From: Sparassis latifolia
Taxonomy: Eukaryota > Basidiomycota > Agaricomycetes > Polyporales > Sparassidaceae
Length of the DNA stretch: 64,000 nucleotides
Assembly: GCA_018466975.1 (NCBI GenBank)
Contig: CM031556.1
Location: forward strand, 2,170,001 to 2,234,000
Direction: 5' to 3'
The notes below the pieces were generated by a model that saw only the letters and a program-made list of their open reading frames with translations, was not told where the DNA came from and searched no databases. How positions within the stretch are numbered: position 1 is the stretch's first letter; each line of letters begins with the position of its first letter. Position numbers and translations under genes: made by a program. This document shows, in pieces, positions 24,752 through 35,361 of this stretch.

Positions 24752-27217
24752 TCAGACCTTTGCCCATCGCCGTCCGCCCAGTCCGATTAGTCTCGCAAAC
24801 AGCTCATTACGGCCTCCCACCCACAGAAACTTGGCTTCTCGCTCTTCTCCCTGCCCGTCATCGTGGACCTCCATCCAACGGACGTTCAGGCCCCGCATCG
24901 CGCCGCTCTTCTTCACTCCAAGTATGTCTGCAGTTGATATTGATAGTCTCGCCGTATTGGAGAGCAGCGATGTGAAGATCAAGGTGGTCGGCGTCAATGT
25001 AATGAGTCCGGTAGCCTTGGCATATTGTGCAGGAAAAGCTGGAGCCCGATTGATACGGATAGTGGCTGTCAGGAGAAACACTCACTGTATGCCTGCAGGC
25101 GCGATTCAGTACTCCCGTTCTGCAGAGCGACCTGGGGTGATAGCGGATTGAGAGCCATCCAATTTTCCGGTCGTTTCCACTAAGAATGCGAGTAAGCTGG
25201 TGCGCCACAAGACAATGCTAGTCTGGCTTACCTGTCCGCCTTGGAACAGCCTCTTCAAATCGCTTGTTCGCTCCTTCGTGGTGACCACGCGGTCACCCCA
25301 TTTCCGCCAGTTCACAGACGTATGAACTCCCGAAGAATTGACCGAGCGTTCACCGTCTTCCGTCTCACCGGCCGTGCTGATGGAAGCACGGTCAGGACTG
25401 TTTCGGCCACTCTCGCGTCGCTTCGGTTTGACGTCGAGTCCTCGAGCAACACGCTGCGAGATAAGATCCATGGCATAGTCTGCGTCGGTAGGAACGTCGC
25501 TGAACGGCACTGGTATACTAACCACCGCAATATGTCAATTGCGGCGCAAGGGAACAACGCAAGTGAACGAACCGTGCTCGATCTGATGAAGGTATAGCGA
25601 CCAGTATGGGGACGACATGCCAGAAAGCAACGCCACACACGAAGCCTGATAGTTTCGCGAGGTACTTGGCAGGAAGCAGAGTGAGGAGGAAGACGAAGAA
25701 CAGAGCCTTGACTGCCTATCAGAGTTATTCCTTCACGAACGAGGCTACTGCTACTCACTATTCCATACTTCACGGATGAGCTCGGTCGCCGCCAGAGAAA
25801 GGTGCTTTTCACGCGTAAGTTGCTTCACCTATTGAGAGCAAAGAGAATCACATACTTCTTCACGCGTTCGTGTAAATCGGAAATTTCGTTGATTGCGTTC
25901 AATGCAATCGCCTTGGCATCAGGTTCGTCTGGATCAACCTGCGTATCGTCCGGTCCAGTATGTTCCTCCGGTGTTACCTCAACTCCTTCCGCGACACTAC
26001 CGACATCGTCTGGCTGCGAGTCAGATGCTTTGACATCGGATTTCGCAGCCTTTTTCGACTTCCTGGTGTGCACGTACAGTTGGAATAGGTTCCACACATC
26101 CTGTACATCGTGTGTCGGAGCTGCCGCGAGGCGCACTGTTACCGCCACACTGAACTCCTTGGCAAGCTCTACTTCATGCCAGTGCCGGCGTAATTCCGCT
26201 AGAGTGGGATATGGAAGGGCCTTGCGGCGAAACAGAGAATACAATATCCTCAAGATAAGGGACGGCAGCAGGAGGTTGAGATACCATAAGAACCAGTAGG
26301 CCTGATAATAAGCAAGATTAGCCACTTACTGGACGTCAACACGAACGTGGGACTACGGGAGGCGACTGACAGAACAGCACATAAGACTGGTTGTTCTGTC
26401 CTCCCAGGTTGCAAGCGTGATAAGGCGCCGTAAGAATGGTCCATATGCTGGCTTGGTAGCAAGATAGATTCTTTGTACTGTCAATTTGAGGCGTTGTACG
26501 GTGAATTTTGGCGGAGGAGGCCGTACCGCAGGCAGTAGAGGTACGATGTAATTCTGGGGTAGAGACGTTCAATCGTGCCTTAAGCAAGTCAACAGAGATC
26601 AACGCTTACCAGCGCAATGCGTTCAGACAGACTTATATCTGATGGCGGATAGCGAGGTAAAGAAGGTGGAGGAGAGGGCGCATCCTGGTCGAGAGGCGCC
26701 CACTCATCCACGCTTTCGTCAAATTCACACTCTGCATCGCCCAGTTTTCCTTCATGGTCAACGTCCATGTTCACTTCAGAATGATCTTCCGTCACCACTT
26801 GACCATTCTTCCCAACATGTGTGGCTGGTATATCGGAGGCCGTCACCTCTCGGACATACTACACGCGCAAGGGTCACAGACGCCTCGAGACACCCACAAA
26901 GCAACACTCACTGCAGCAAAGATATGCAGAAAGCGGTCTATTTCTTCGTCATCATACAATTGTCGGAGCTGAGTCTCTGACAACACCTGCTCGGCTTTGG
27001 GTAGGACGAGGGATTCGGACGATTCTGACGTCAATTCCGACGAGTCTATGACTGGTAAGGGGTGTAGATCGACGACAGGCTGTCTCCTAGGCAATTTTGG
27101 GGACCGGACGGCATAGCTGTTCGCGCTTGTAGACGAAGAACGAGTGCGAAGAGACGGGTGTAGGGGTGGTGGCAGAAAGGCCCGATCTTGTGACTTCAAG
27201 CCCGTCGAAGACTCCAT
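24752..27217 (-). CDS. GRAM-like domain multi-pass membrane protein
   Basis: Predicted membrane protein of about 650 residues. The ATG at 27215-27217 gives MESSTGLKSQDRAFLPPPLH, a disordered N-terminus, then acidic segments (VLSETQLRQLYDDEEIDRFL; FDESVDEWAPLDQDAPSPPP). A basic stretch LKLTVQRIYLATKPAYGPFL precedes a membrane hairpin WFLWYLNLLLPSLILRILYS. A cytosolic acidic linker follows, then a second hydrophobic region (KALFFVFLLTLLPAKYLAKL, GFVCGVAFWHVVPILVAI). The C-terminus has the look of a GRAM/PH-like lipid-binding fold: PAQYAKATGLITLTPTTLIF, LSISTADILGVKKSGAMRGL, EREAKFLWVGGRNELFARLI, ending WAKV (stop 24752-24754). The layout resembles uncharacterised fungal DUF3292-type proteins, an impression from memory. 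A role at organelle contact or lipid sensing would be inference only. Several introns; two borders around 26330-26480 are uncertain. Confidence 0.72.
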
Positions 27218-27560
27218 CCAGGTTGCAGCACAACGTGAAAAGGCAGCAAGTCAGTATACAGCACCGCCGACGGCACAACAGGTGCAAGTTCAGGATGAGT
27301 CCTGGCCCGGCATCAAGCGATTCACAAGATCACGAGTCATACACGCGTCGCGTGTACTGTATATATATCGCGTCGCAATGCGTCGAAGAAGGGGGAAAAG
27401 GGTCGGTAAATGCAGTACATATCGCATGGGAGCTAATTATGATACACATGGAAAGATAGACAAAGGAAATGGTCGATATATCAGAAGATAGGGAAGCTAA
27501 GTACTGTATCTGTAGAGAGCGTAGGCAGCACGCACTTGCATTACCTGCGTTGCAAATGAA
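27218..27560. other. promoter region of the GRAM-like gene
   Basis: About 340 bp between same-strand genes; no recognisable feature. Confidence 0.4.
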
Positions 27561-28301
27561 TCACACTGAATCACGTTTGCAATACTTCTTGTGGCGCTTC
27601 CAATCTTGGGCCTTACAATAAAGGGACGATTAGTGAAAAGCTCGCTCCTTATAACTAGATCTTACCTGGCAGACCCTCGAACAGTAGTATATAGACTGTC
27701 AAGGCGACTCCTGAGTATCCCTTGTAAGAACGACACTGTAGCACTTACCTTACACCCTCCACATTGCGATAATTGCTGGCAAGTCAAGGTCTGAAGGGTA
27801 CACTTAATAATTAACCCCTGTCTCAGTCGAGGACACTTGTGAAAGAGAAATATAACATACAGAGAAGTTGCTGCAAGCAAGATTGGTTTGGCCTCCAGAC
27901 AGCCTCGTAGCTTTGGCCTGCTTCATATCACCTCGCATTTCATAGATTCGAGCGAGATTATCACGAGAAACAGCAGCGTCAAAAGCGTGGCTGTCGTTCT
28001 CGGCAGCGGCGGCATTGCGCACTCTGACTGCCTTCTTCAGGTAGTCCTCGGATTCGTCAAGACGTCCCATCTCGATGTACAGCTCTCCAAGCGCGTTCCA
28101 TGACAAGGCGGTGGTGAAGTGGTTCAAGCCGTAGCCTTGCTCCTTGAGCGCAATGGCACGGAGATGAAGACGCTCAGCTCCTCGATAGTCGCCCTCGCGG
28201 CTGAGCCTCTGCGCTTCGTTATTGAACCTCAGAGCTTCGTGTTGCTCCACGGTGGGATTAATGGTCAAGTTTGTGACGATGGGGGGGTTCATGGTGGGCA
28301 T
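27561..28301 (-). CDS. TPR protein with C-terminal MYND zinc finger
   Basis: The ATG at 28299-28301 gives MPTMNPPIVTN, then kinesin-light-chain-like tetratricopeptide repeats: EQHEALRFNNEAQRLSREGD, YRGAERLHLRAIALKEQGYG, ALSWNALGELYIEMGRLDES and AVSRDNLARIYEMRGDMKQA. After TNLACSNFS, three small exons supply the MYND finger: LQTLTCQQLSQCGGCK, then SIYYCSRVCQ, then AQDWKRHKKYCKRDSV (stop 27561-27563). Together they give the Cys/His ligand series of MYND (CxxC...CxxxC...HxxxC). TPR-MYND pairs of this size are common, duplicated and uncharacterised in Agaricomycetes; both domains mediate protein-protein contacts. A decayed tandem copy lies directly upstream (28.56-29.25 kb). Reading into the first intron gives a false C-terminus ending TETGVNY, so unspliced models would miss the zinc finger. 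Confidence 0.88.
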
Positions 28302-28554
28302 TATGGTCGAACTGCAAGCACAAAAGGAGACCGCCGCGACTGGTTCAGGAGACTCGATCACGTGGCGGCGGGTATGTTATGCAACGCGTGAATTCCGCGC
28401 GTTCGCGCATTCCAGAACATAGACTTGACCAAGGGGCGTGTCTCGACGATTCGGACAATGTTGAAGAAATAGGTCAGTAGATACTTATCGCGGGGAGCTA
28501 ACTATGCTACACTCGGGAAATTACGAGAAGCTTGAGGTGAAGACACCATCTGTA

Positions 28555-29249
28555 GGAAATCTGCTTTTGGCCGAAGCTTCTAATCTTGAGTCTTATAGGA
28601 CAGTATTGAAGTCACAGATCGCGACTTGTGACTAGACGCATTTACCTGGCTTGACCTCGAACAGTAATAAATGGACTACAAAAACAGCAGCATAGTAGTC
28701 CGGAGAATAGCCTTGAGCACTTACTCTGCACCCTCCGCACTGCGACAAATTGCCGGCGAGTAATTAAGGTGTGAAGTGTACACCGTATCATTAACCGGAC
28801 TCAGTCGTCAATTTTGATGATAGAGAAATAACATGTACAGAGTGGTTACCGCAAGCAAGGTTAGTTTGACCCCCTTAATAATCTCATTGCCTTAGCCTGC
28901 TTCATATCTCATAATTTTAGCAAGATTATCGCGAGAGATAGCAGCGTCAAAGGCATGGCGGGTTGAAATGGTATTGCGAACTCTGACTGTTTTCTTCAAA
29001 TAGTCCTCTGCCTCATCAAGACGTCCCATCTTGATATACAGCTCTCCCAGAGCATTCCAGGCTAACGCGGTGAATGTAGTGATTCAAGTCGAAGCTTTGC
29101 TCCTTGAGCGCAACGTCACGCAGATGAAGGTGCTCGGCTCCTTGATGGTCGCCCATATCACTGAGCCTGTGCGCTTCATTGTCGAACCTAAGAGCTTCGT
29201 GCTGCTCCGGGGTAGGATTGACGATGGTGTCTGAGATCAAGCTCATCAT
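28555..29249 (-). pseudogene. decayed tandem duplicate of the TPR-MYND gene
   Basis: Sequence-level copy of the neighbouring TPR-MYND gene on the same strand. It starts well (ATG 29247-29249; TPEQHEALRFDNEAHRLSDM; AEHLHLRDVALKEQ), then loses frame near 29080. Where the intact copy has 24 nt between matching words, this copy has 25, giving ...NHYIHRVSLECSGRAVYQDG instead of the WNALGELYIEMGRLDE reading. That sequence continues in another frame (YIKMGRLDEAEDYLKKTVRV). The zinc-finger exon near 28650-28680 reads SIYYCSRSSQ, so a metal-binding Cys has become Ser. A segment corresponding to the intact copy's 27960-28000 is shortened. Expression or use as a truncated TPR protein cannot be excluded, but it does not encode the full product. 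Confidence 0.82.
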
Positions 29250-29446
29250 GGTGCGGGTGCGGCCGAGTGGCTTTGCACCGCTGGGGTCGATCACGTGGTG
29301 GCGGGTATTTGGTCGTCTTTGGCGCTCCCACACCTCTTTCAAGCAATCGCACACTTGACCCAAGACCGCATCGACTCTCTCTACTCATATTTGTCCATAC
29401 GACTTACAGTGGCTCTCGCTCTCTATCTTTCATCTTGTCATCAGAC

Positions 29447-32061
29447 ATGGCTTCATCATCATCGTCTCCTGAGTTTTCCAATGCACCTCCTGCTACATCA
29501 CAGTCGTCCGTACAGTACTCGGACCTCAGCAGGGAAGAGGTGCTAGAGGATCTATCAAGGTATGCAGAATATTTTTACCATGGCCTGATCCGTGTTTGAT
29601 TGTTATGTCGTGTCTTGTTTTTTTGACCACAGTCGCTTCATATTGAATCTGCCTGAAGAGGAGCTTGCTTCACTTGAGCGAGTGTGTTTTCAAGTAGAAC
29701 AAGCGCACTGGTACTATGAAGACTTCATTCGTGAACAGGACCCATCGAGATTCCCATCCTACACCCTGAAGACCTTTTCAGAAGCACTGTTCCGTGCATG
29801 TCCTCTGTTGCACCATTGGGCGCACGATCATGAGAGAACATTCCAGTCATTCATGCAGTACAAGACCAGAGTACCAGTTTGTGGCGCTATTATGTTGAAC
29901 GCCACTTGGGACAAGGTAGGTTGGAGCCACAGTTACGCGGGTTTAGACTAACATGTCTTTGTTCTCGATGCGGGTCGTCTAGTGCGTTCTAGTGAAGGGT
30001 TGGAAATCCTCCGCAGGTTGGGGTTTTCCGAAGGGAAAAATCAACGAGCAAGAACCCCGACCTCGGTGTGCCATACGTGAGGTGAGTGAGATCCGCACCG
30101 TCAAGAGTATTTCTGTCGTAACCTTTGTGTGCAAGGTCTCGGAGGAGACTGGCTATGATTTAGATGGTCAACTTGATCCCGAAAACGTCATCGATCTTTC
30201 TATCAAGGAGCAGTCGATTTCTTTGTACATTGTTCCCGGAGTTCCGGAAGATTATCCTTTCCAGACCAAGACCAGGAAGGAGATTAGCGTAAGCATACAA
30301 TCGAATGATTTTCCCATGAACTGAACTAATGTCTGATGCGCAACAGAAAATTGCTTGGTTCAATTTGTCTGATCTGCCAACATGGAAACGTAGTAAGGCA
30401 GTTCCAGGGAAGTTCTACCTTATCACCCCTTTCATAGGGTACGTTGTATATTTGGTCAGTCTGGGCATACGAGCTCACATCTCCGCAGACCGTTAAAGTC
30501 GTATATAAACAAGCGGAGACCTCGTAACGTGGCACGAAAGGCACGTCAGGTGCAGAACGTCCACGTTCGCCGTAATACACATCCCTCCAGCGAAGAGGAG
30601 AACGGGCGTGATGGACTATACCCCACGGTTCATCACGCACATGAATGTAGTTCTCAGTCGTCATCTGCTGACAACGCTGAGCCTCAGACTCCCTCACCGC
30701 AGTACACTGCCCCAGAAGTCAGTCATGCTCCGAGTGAATCGAAATTATCTCCTGGCACGACAGACGTATTGCCCGCAGCAGATCTTGATCTCAATGGGGT
30801 TGATCCACACTTTGCTCGCCTGTTGAACTCCCTCTCGTTGTCGGCATCAGCCTCTGTCGCAGACGTGAGCGATAGTTCTGCGAACACTTCTCTGTCTTCC
30901 CGAACACTGTCTCCCTCAGCTTCACAACCCAACAAGACTGCCAAATCTACTTTGCATCATCGCTCGTCAGAGTCAAGCGACTGGTCTATCCATGTTCCCG
31001 GTCCAGCTCGTACTTCTTCTCCCGTAATGGACTCTGTGCAAGCTGGTCAATTTACAACACCATCGGATCGCTCTTCAGCGACAGTTTCTACTACCTCTCA
31101 CCCAACTACTCCTTCAACGACTTCTGTCATCAACGTTGATCGTGTATCTTCCAACTCGACATCTACCCCTTCCATGATTATATCTACGACTTCTCCGCGA
31201 TCTGCCGCTGCTGTACCTTCGTCCATGACGCATTCCCCGATTGGCTCTCATGCTCGACGAGGCTCGGTGGCTACAGCAGACATCTCACCCTACCTATCGC
31301 GACCTCGTGATATACCGAAGGAGATGAGGTACATCTCAATGCTGGAGAGCGTGGCACGGGAGTCCGACCGAATGTCGTCGAGAATGGGGCACCACGCTGC
31401 GTTTTCGCAGTCGGTGCAGATGCAGTCAATGGACAGGTCATCCTTCGCGCCAGCGCCGCCCGCTTCTGTCCCTCCCTCTATGCACGAGGGTCGCATGGAA
31501 TCTCCAGTCATATACTCCTCCAGGCCTGCAGCCTCTACTATGTTCACCCCTGGAGTTGGTCAGATAACCCCAGTCTATCCACCATCCTTTCGTGACCCTT
31601 TCACAGTGCGCCCGCGGACTAGCAATGCGTTCCATCCCTCTCCTTATCCTCCGGCCCCTCTTCCGGCCCCTGGTGTCAATAGTCGCTATCAGATGCAGAG
31701 TAATGATCCTCGTGGTTACCCCCCACCTCCCCCTCAGCCTATGGCGGCGTATCAGCGACCATTCCACCAGCCCCCTCTCACTAGAAGTCTTCAATCCGTT
31801 CCTCAGCCTTACCCTCCGGTAGCCCAGCCGAGTTTGAGGGTAGTTCCACCCCACCAACTTCCGGCATCTCGATACGGCGAGCCGCCTCCCCTTTCAGCTC
31901 CTGCCGTGTCCCCGTCGTTTAGCTTTGCCAACCGTGCCAATACTTCACGCCCTGCGAATAACGCTCATTTATTGTCTATTCTTAACTCCCCCAGCGCACC
32001 CCTCCGAGTTGCACCGAATGTGGTGCACCCGGGGGTCCTTCACGGCACGGGTACTAGATGA
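29447..32061 (+). CDS. DCP2: mRNA decapping enzyme subunit 2
   Basis: Nudix hydrolase that removes the m7G cap of mRNA with DCP1 in P-bodies. The ATG at 29447 gives MASSSSSPEFSNAPPATSQS. The Dcp2 box A region follows: FILNLPEEELASLERVCFQV, EQAHWYYEDFIREQDPSRFP and LFRACPLLHHWAHD. Then comes the Nudix domain with WGFPKGKINEQEP, AIREVSEETGYDLDG, which satisfies GX5EX7REUXEEXGU across an intron (about 30081-30140). Box B is EISKIAWFNLSDLPTW...GKFYLITPFIGPLKSY. The last exon (from about 30489) encodes some 520 residues of Ser/Pro-rich disordered tail, typical of fungal Dcp2 and carrying short Leu-rich motifs such as DPHFARLLNSLSLS and AHLLSILNSPSAPL that may bind decapping activators (inference). 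The product ends VLHGTGTR (stop 32059-32061). Intact. Confidence 0.95.
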
Positions 32062-32868
32062 TATATCTCTCACGAGCTTGTGCTCCCTTAGCATAGGATG
32101 ATACATAATATGTTCTCATTTGGTTCGATTCGATTTCCGTCCGTGTATATTTTGACATTGTCTTGCATCTGATTGCCTATAGGTACAGTCGTGGTGCATC
32201 GGTTATTTTTGTGCGTCGCGTTTCTTCTGCCCACTCGTCGCTCGTTCTGCCTTCCATACCGGTATGATATAACTGATCCCTTTTGTCTGGTCTCGACGAA
32301 CGTCCTATTGTCTTGCATCATCGTCTTGCTTTCGTCCCATAGTATGTCGCGTTGCGGACACTCGTCTGTGTAGTTTTGTAGCTTAGTGCTCAGATGTCTC
32401 GTTTGTCGTCGCACTTCAATGAAATGTTGTTTCCCACCGCTTGTTCACGTCAACGGTCTGTCTGTATGACGGATGCGAGAGTTTGCTACGTAGTAATAGG
32501 CCCACTTGTTTGAAGCCGTAGTTACTAATATTGCTCTGTGTATGGGGTATAAGTTGGTATAGCATGTATACCTCGCGGATGATGCGCTGTCGAATTCGAG
32601 GGGGGCAAGATGGATTACTGACATTGCGAAAAGCCACTCCAAAAATCAAACAAACACATGTCACAGAGGAAACGGAAGTATTTGAGCCCCTAGGACGGGG
32701 TTCTACGATGTCCATTCTGGGAAGTGCTCGAAAATTGCGTAAGCGTCTATTTCACCCGATATGGGAGTGAATTAGCCGCCATTTTCTACCGCTCTGACAT
32801 CCGGATACCTTTTCTCTCGTTCTCTTGTTCTCTCCGTATCCTTATTTGCTTTATGACTTTCTCCCAAC
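32062..32868. other. intergenic DCP2 / PRPP synthetase
   Basis: About 800 bp between same-strand genes. There are no recognisable coding segments; a pyrimidine-rich leader (CTTTTCTCTCGTTCTCTTGTTCTCTCC) at about 32809-32835 just precedes the next start codon. Confidence 0.5.
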
Positions 32869-34190
32869 ATGTTTACAGGTAACGGTATCAAACTATTCTC
32901 CGGTGAGAACTTCTCAGCTGCGTTCTTACATATCGAGTCTCACCGTGTTCTATAGGCACCAGCCACCCTGAGCTCGCTGAAATCATAGCACGGAGGTAAA
33001 TGTTCACCCACATTTTCTGTTACAGGATGCCGACATGAGACCCGCTCCTCACAGGCTTGGGATCACGCTTAGCAGAGCGGAAATTTCACAGAGCGGTATT
33101 GGCGAGACCAGCGTACGCATCGTAGAGTCCGTACGCGAGGACGATGTCTACATCATCAATACCGGCTGCGGACGAATCAACACCGCGCTCATGGAACTAT
33201 GCATCATGGTGCACGCCTGCAAGATTGCCAGCGCGAAACGCATCACCGCTATCATTCCCTTGTATCCATATGCGCGGCAGGACAAGAAGGACAAGAGTCG
33301 CGCACCCATCACCGCGAAACTTGTAGCGAACATGATTCAGAAGTCGGGCTGTGACCATGTCATTGTAAGTCCATCCAACGCATTTTGTTTGGCCCCTTCC
33401 GATATTTGTGGCACTCACGACGTTATGGGCACTCCACCAGACCATGGACCTGCATGCATCGCAAATACAGGGCTTTTTCGACGTCCCCGTCGACAAGTAC
33501 GTGTATTACGAGCAATGTCACATAGGTTCTACTTACATTGTGATGTGCAGTGTAAGCGATGCCTATCAGCATTCACCCTGTCAAAACTTAATGTGAACGG
33601 TGGAAGCTTTACGCAGAGCCTTCCGCTATCCAGTATATCCGGAGCAATTTTGACCTCTCAGAGATCGTGATTGTCTCACCCGACGCAGGCGGTGCAAAGC
33701 GGTACGTCCGTCGTCGCATGCGGGGCACTTTGGCTGGTTGACGTTTCTGCTGCATGACGTCAGTGCGACGTCGATAGCAGATCGGCTGGGCGTCGACTTC
33801 GCGCTGTTCCACAAAGAGCGCAAGAAGGCAAACGAGGTCTCTCGCATGATCCTGGTCGGTAATGTAAAAGACAAGGTTGCGGTTCTCGTCGACGATATGG
33901 CCGACACGTGTGGGACGCTCTGCCTCGCCTCACATCACCTGTCGGAGGCCGGTGCTTCGAAAGTGTACGGCCTGGTGACGCATGGTATCCTGAGCGGAAA
34001 TGCGCTGAAGTCCGTTGAAGAGAGCGCTTTGGAGAAGTTGATTGTCACCAACACGCTGCCGCAGCAAGAGAACGTGGAGAAATGCAAAAAGATTGAGGTG
34101 ATTGATATTGGCAATGTCCTCGCCGAGGTGATCAGGAGAAGCCATTACGGAGAGAGCGTGTCGAAGCTGTTTGACGAGGTTCCATTTTAG
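32869..34190 (+). CDS. PRS: ribose-phosphate pyrophosphokinase (PRPP synthetase)
   Basis: Makes PRPP from ribose 5-phosphate and ATP for nucleotide, His and Trp synthesis. The ATG at 32869 gives [12 protein letters not shown], spliced to [13 protein letters not shown] and then [20 protein letters not shown]. Conserved segments are [20 protein letters not shown] (ATP-binding loop), [20 protein letters not shown] (split by an intron at about 33365-33440), [33 protein letters not shown] and the PRPP motif [15 protein letters not shown]. It ends [15 protein letters not shown] (stop 34188-34190). Five or six introns. No large non-homologous insertion is seen, so it resembles the shorter fungal PRS subunits (Prs2/3/4 type) rather than Prs1 or Prs5. 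Which paralogue it is cannot be settled here. Confidence 0.93.
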
Positions 34191-35361
34191 AGGATTGGTG
34201 TATTCGGCTATAGCTATCAGAGACTTTCACGGAGATCCGATAAATCTGTTGCATATTCTTTTAGTACTCAAAGCATATTAGAGAGAGTCGATCGGTTGCG
34301 TCTCCCTTGAAGCGCAGTGGTCATGACATCGATCAAACACGAGCGTAGCGTGTACAGAATGTCGCGAAGCGGTAGCACCGAGCTGTGGGTCCAGAAAGCC
34401 ACGGCCATGCACACTTGGAGGGCGCACATGGAACGTAAGTACGCGTAAGCCAAGCTCGAGGATTGGGAGATTCGGGTAAACGATTTAGTGTATCCAGCGA
34501 GGCGCACAAGCGGCAGATCTCAAGAGAACTTCCGTCTGCCGCACCCGCCGGACCCCGCGGAAAATTCATGTGCTCATAAAAGGTCAAGCCTGTTCGGACA
34601 ATACCTTGAGGCTACTTATCTGAAACCTGATCTGTGGCTCTCGGCCACTCTCAGCCAAGTTTGAGAAGGTGCACGAGAGAGCAAGATGAACTGGCAAGGA
34701 AGATGGGTTGGGGGAGGAGCTGCAGTATGGTACGGAAGAGTGTGTACAGCCAGCTGCCATAGTGGAAGCGGGGAAAGGGAGTGGGACTCGCCTGGATTCA
34801 ACGGCTGTCAAAAGAAGAAGATTGAAGCTATCATAGCGGGAGCTGACACACACACAGGCAGAGCATCACACGGCGCTATGGTGGGTCCAATGATCAGCAC
34901 GGCCGGGCCAAGGAGAGGGTGGAAGCGAGGAAGAGAGCAGCGAATTGAGAACTTATTTTGAGGAGCACGGTGAGAAGTGGCTGGGAAGTCGGGGCGGGTG
35001 TGGTGAGACGAAACAGTCAGGTTGATGCCGGAGAGTTGGACCACATCTGGAAGGCGGATCTGTCTGCGCTCTGGGAGAGAGCGAGGACTGGGAGAACGAT
35101 CGCTGAGAAGGCGTTGGCAGAAAAATCAATGATACCCAGCTGAGCGTATCCGATCACACTCGGCTCGGTGACAGGCTCGCGCCTCGGATGGCTTGTATCC
35201 TCCAGCGACCGCTCCCAGCTTCCGCCCGCCCTCAGAAGCTTCCGCCAGGCCTCTTCTCCCGTATCCCTCTTCCTCTCCTCTCTCTCATGCTCATCTCCTT
35301 TCCTCTTTTCCTGTAATTCTCCATCTCCTCCTTCCCAGGCGATGCTAGTCCAAGACGTATC
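34191..35361. other. long upstream region of the MAK/RCK kinase gene
   Basis: About 1.2 kb without a supportable gene. A long CT-rich tract (about 35250-35340: runs of CTCTTCCTCTCC/CTCATCTCCTTTCC) ends just before the kinase start codon, as in many basidiomycete promoters and 5' leaders. The rest shows nothing recognisable. Confidence 0.5.

Noticed and set aside
29255..29290. GGCCGAGTGG followed by a GGGTCGATC-like word, resembling D- and T-arms of tRNA-Leu/Ser.
   Set aside because: The spacing is far too short for a tRNA and no acceptor stem pairs; it lies just upstream of the TPR-MYND pseudogene start.
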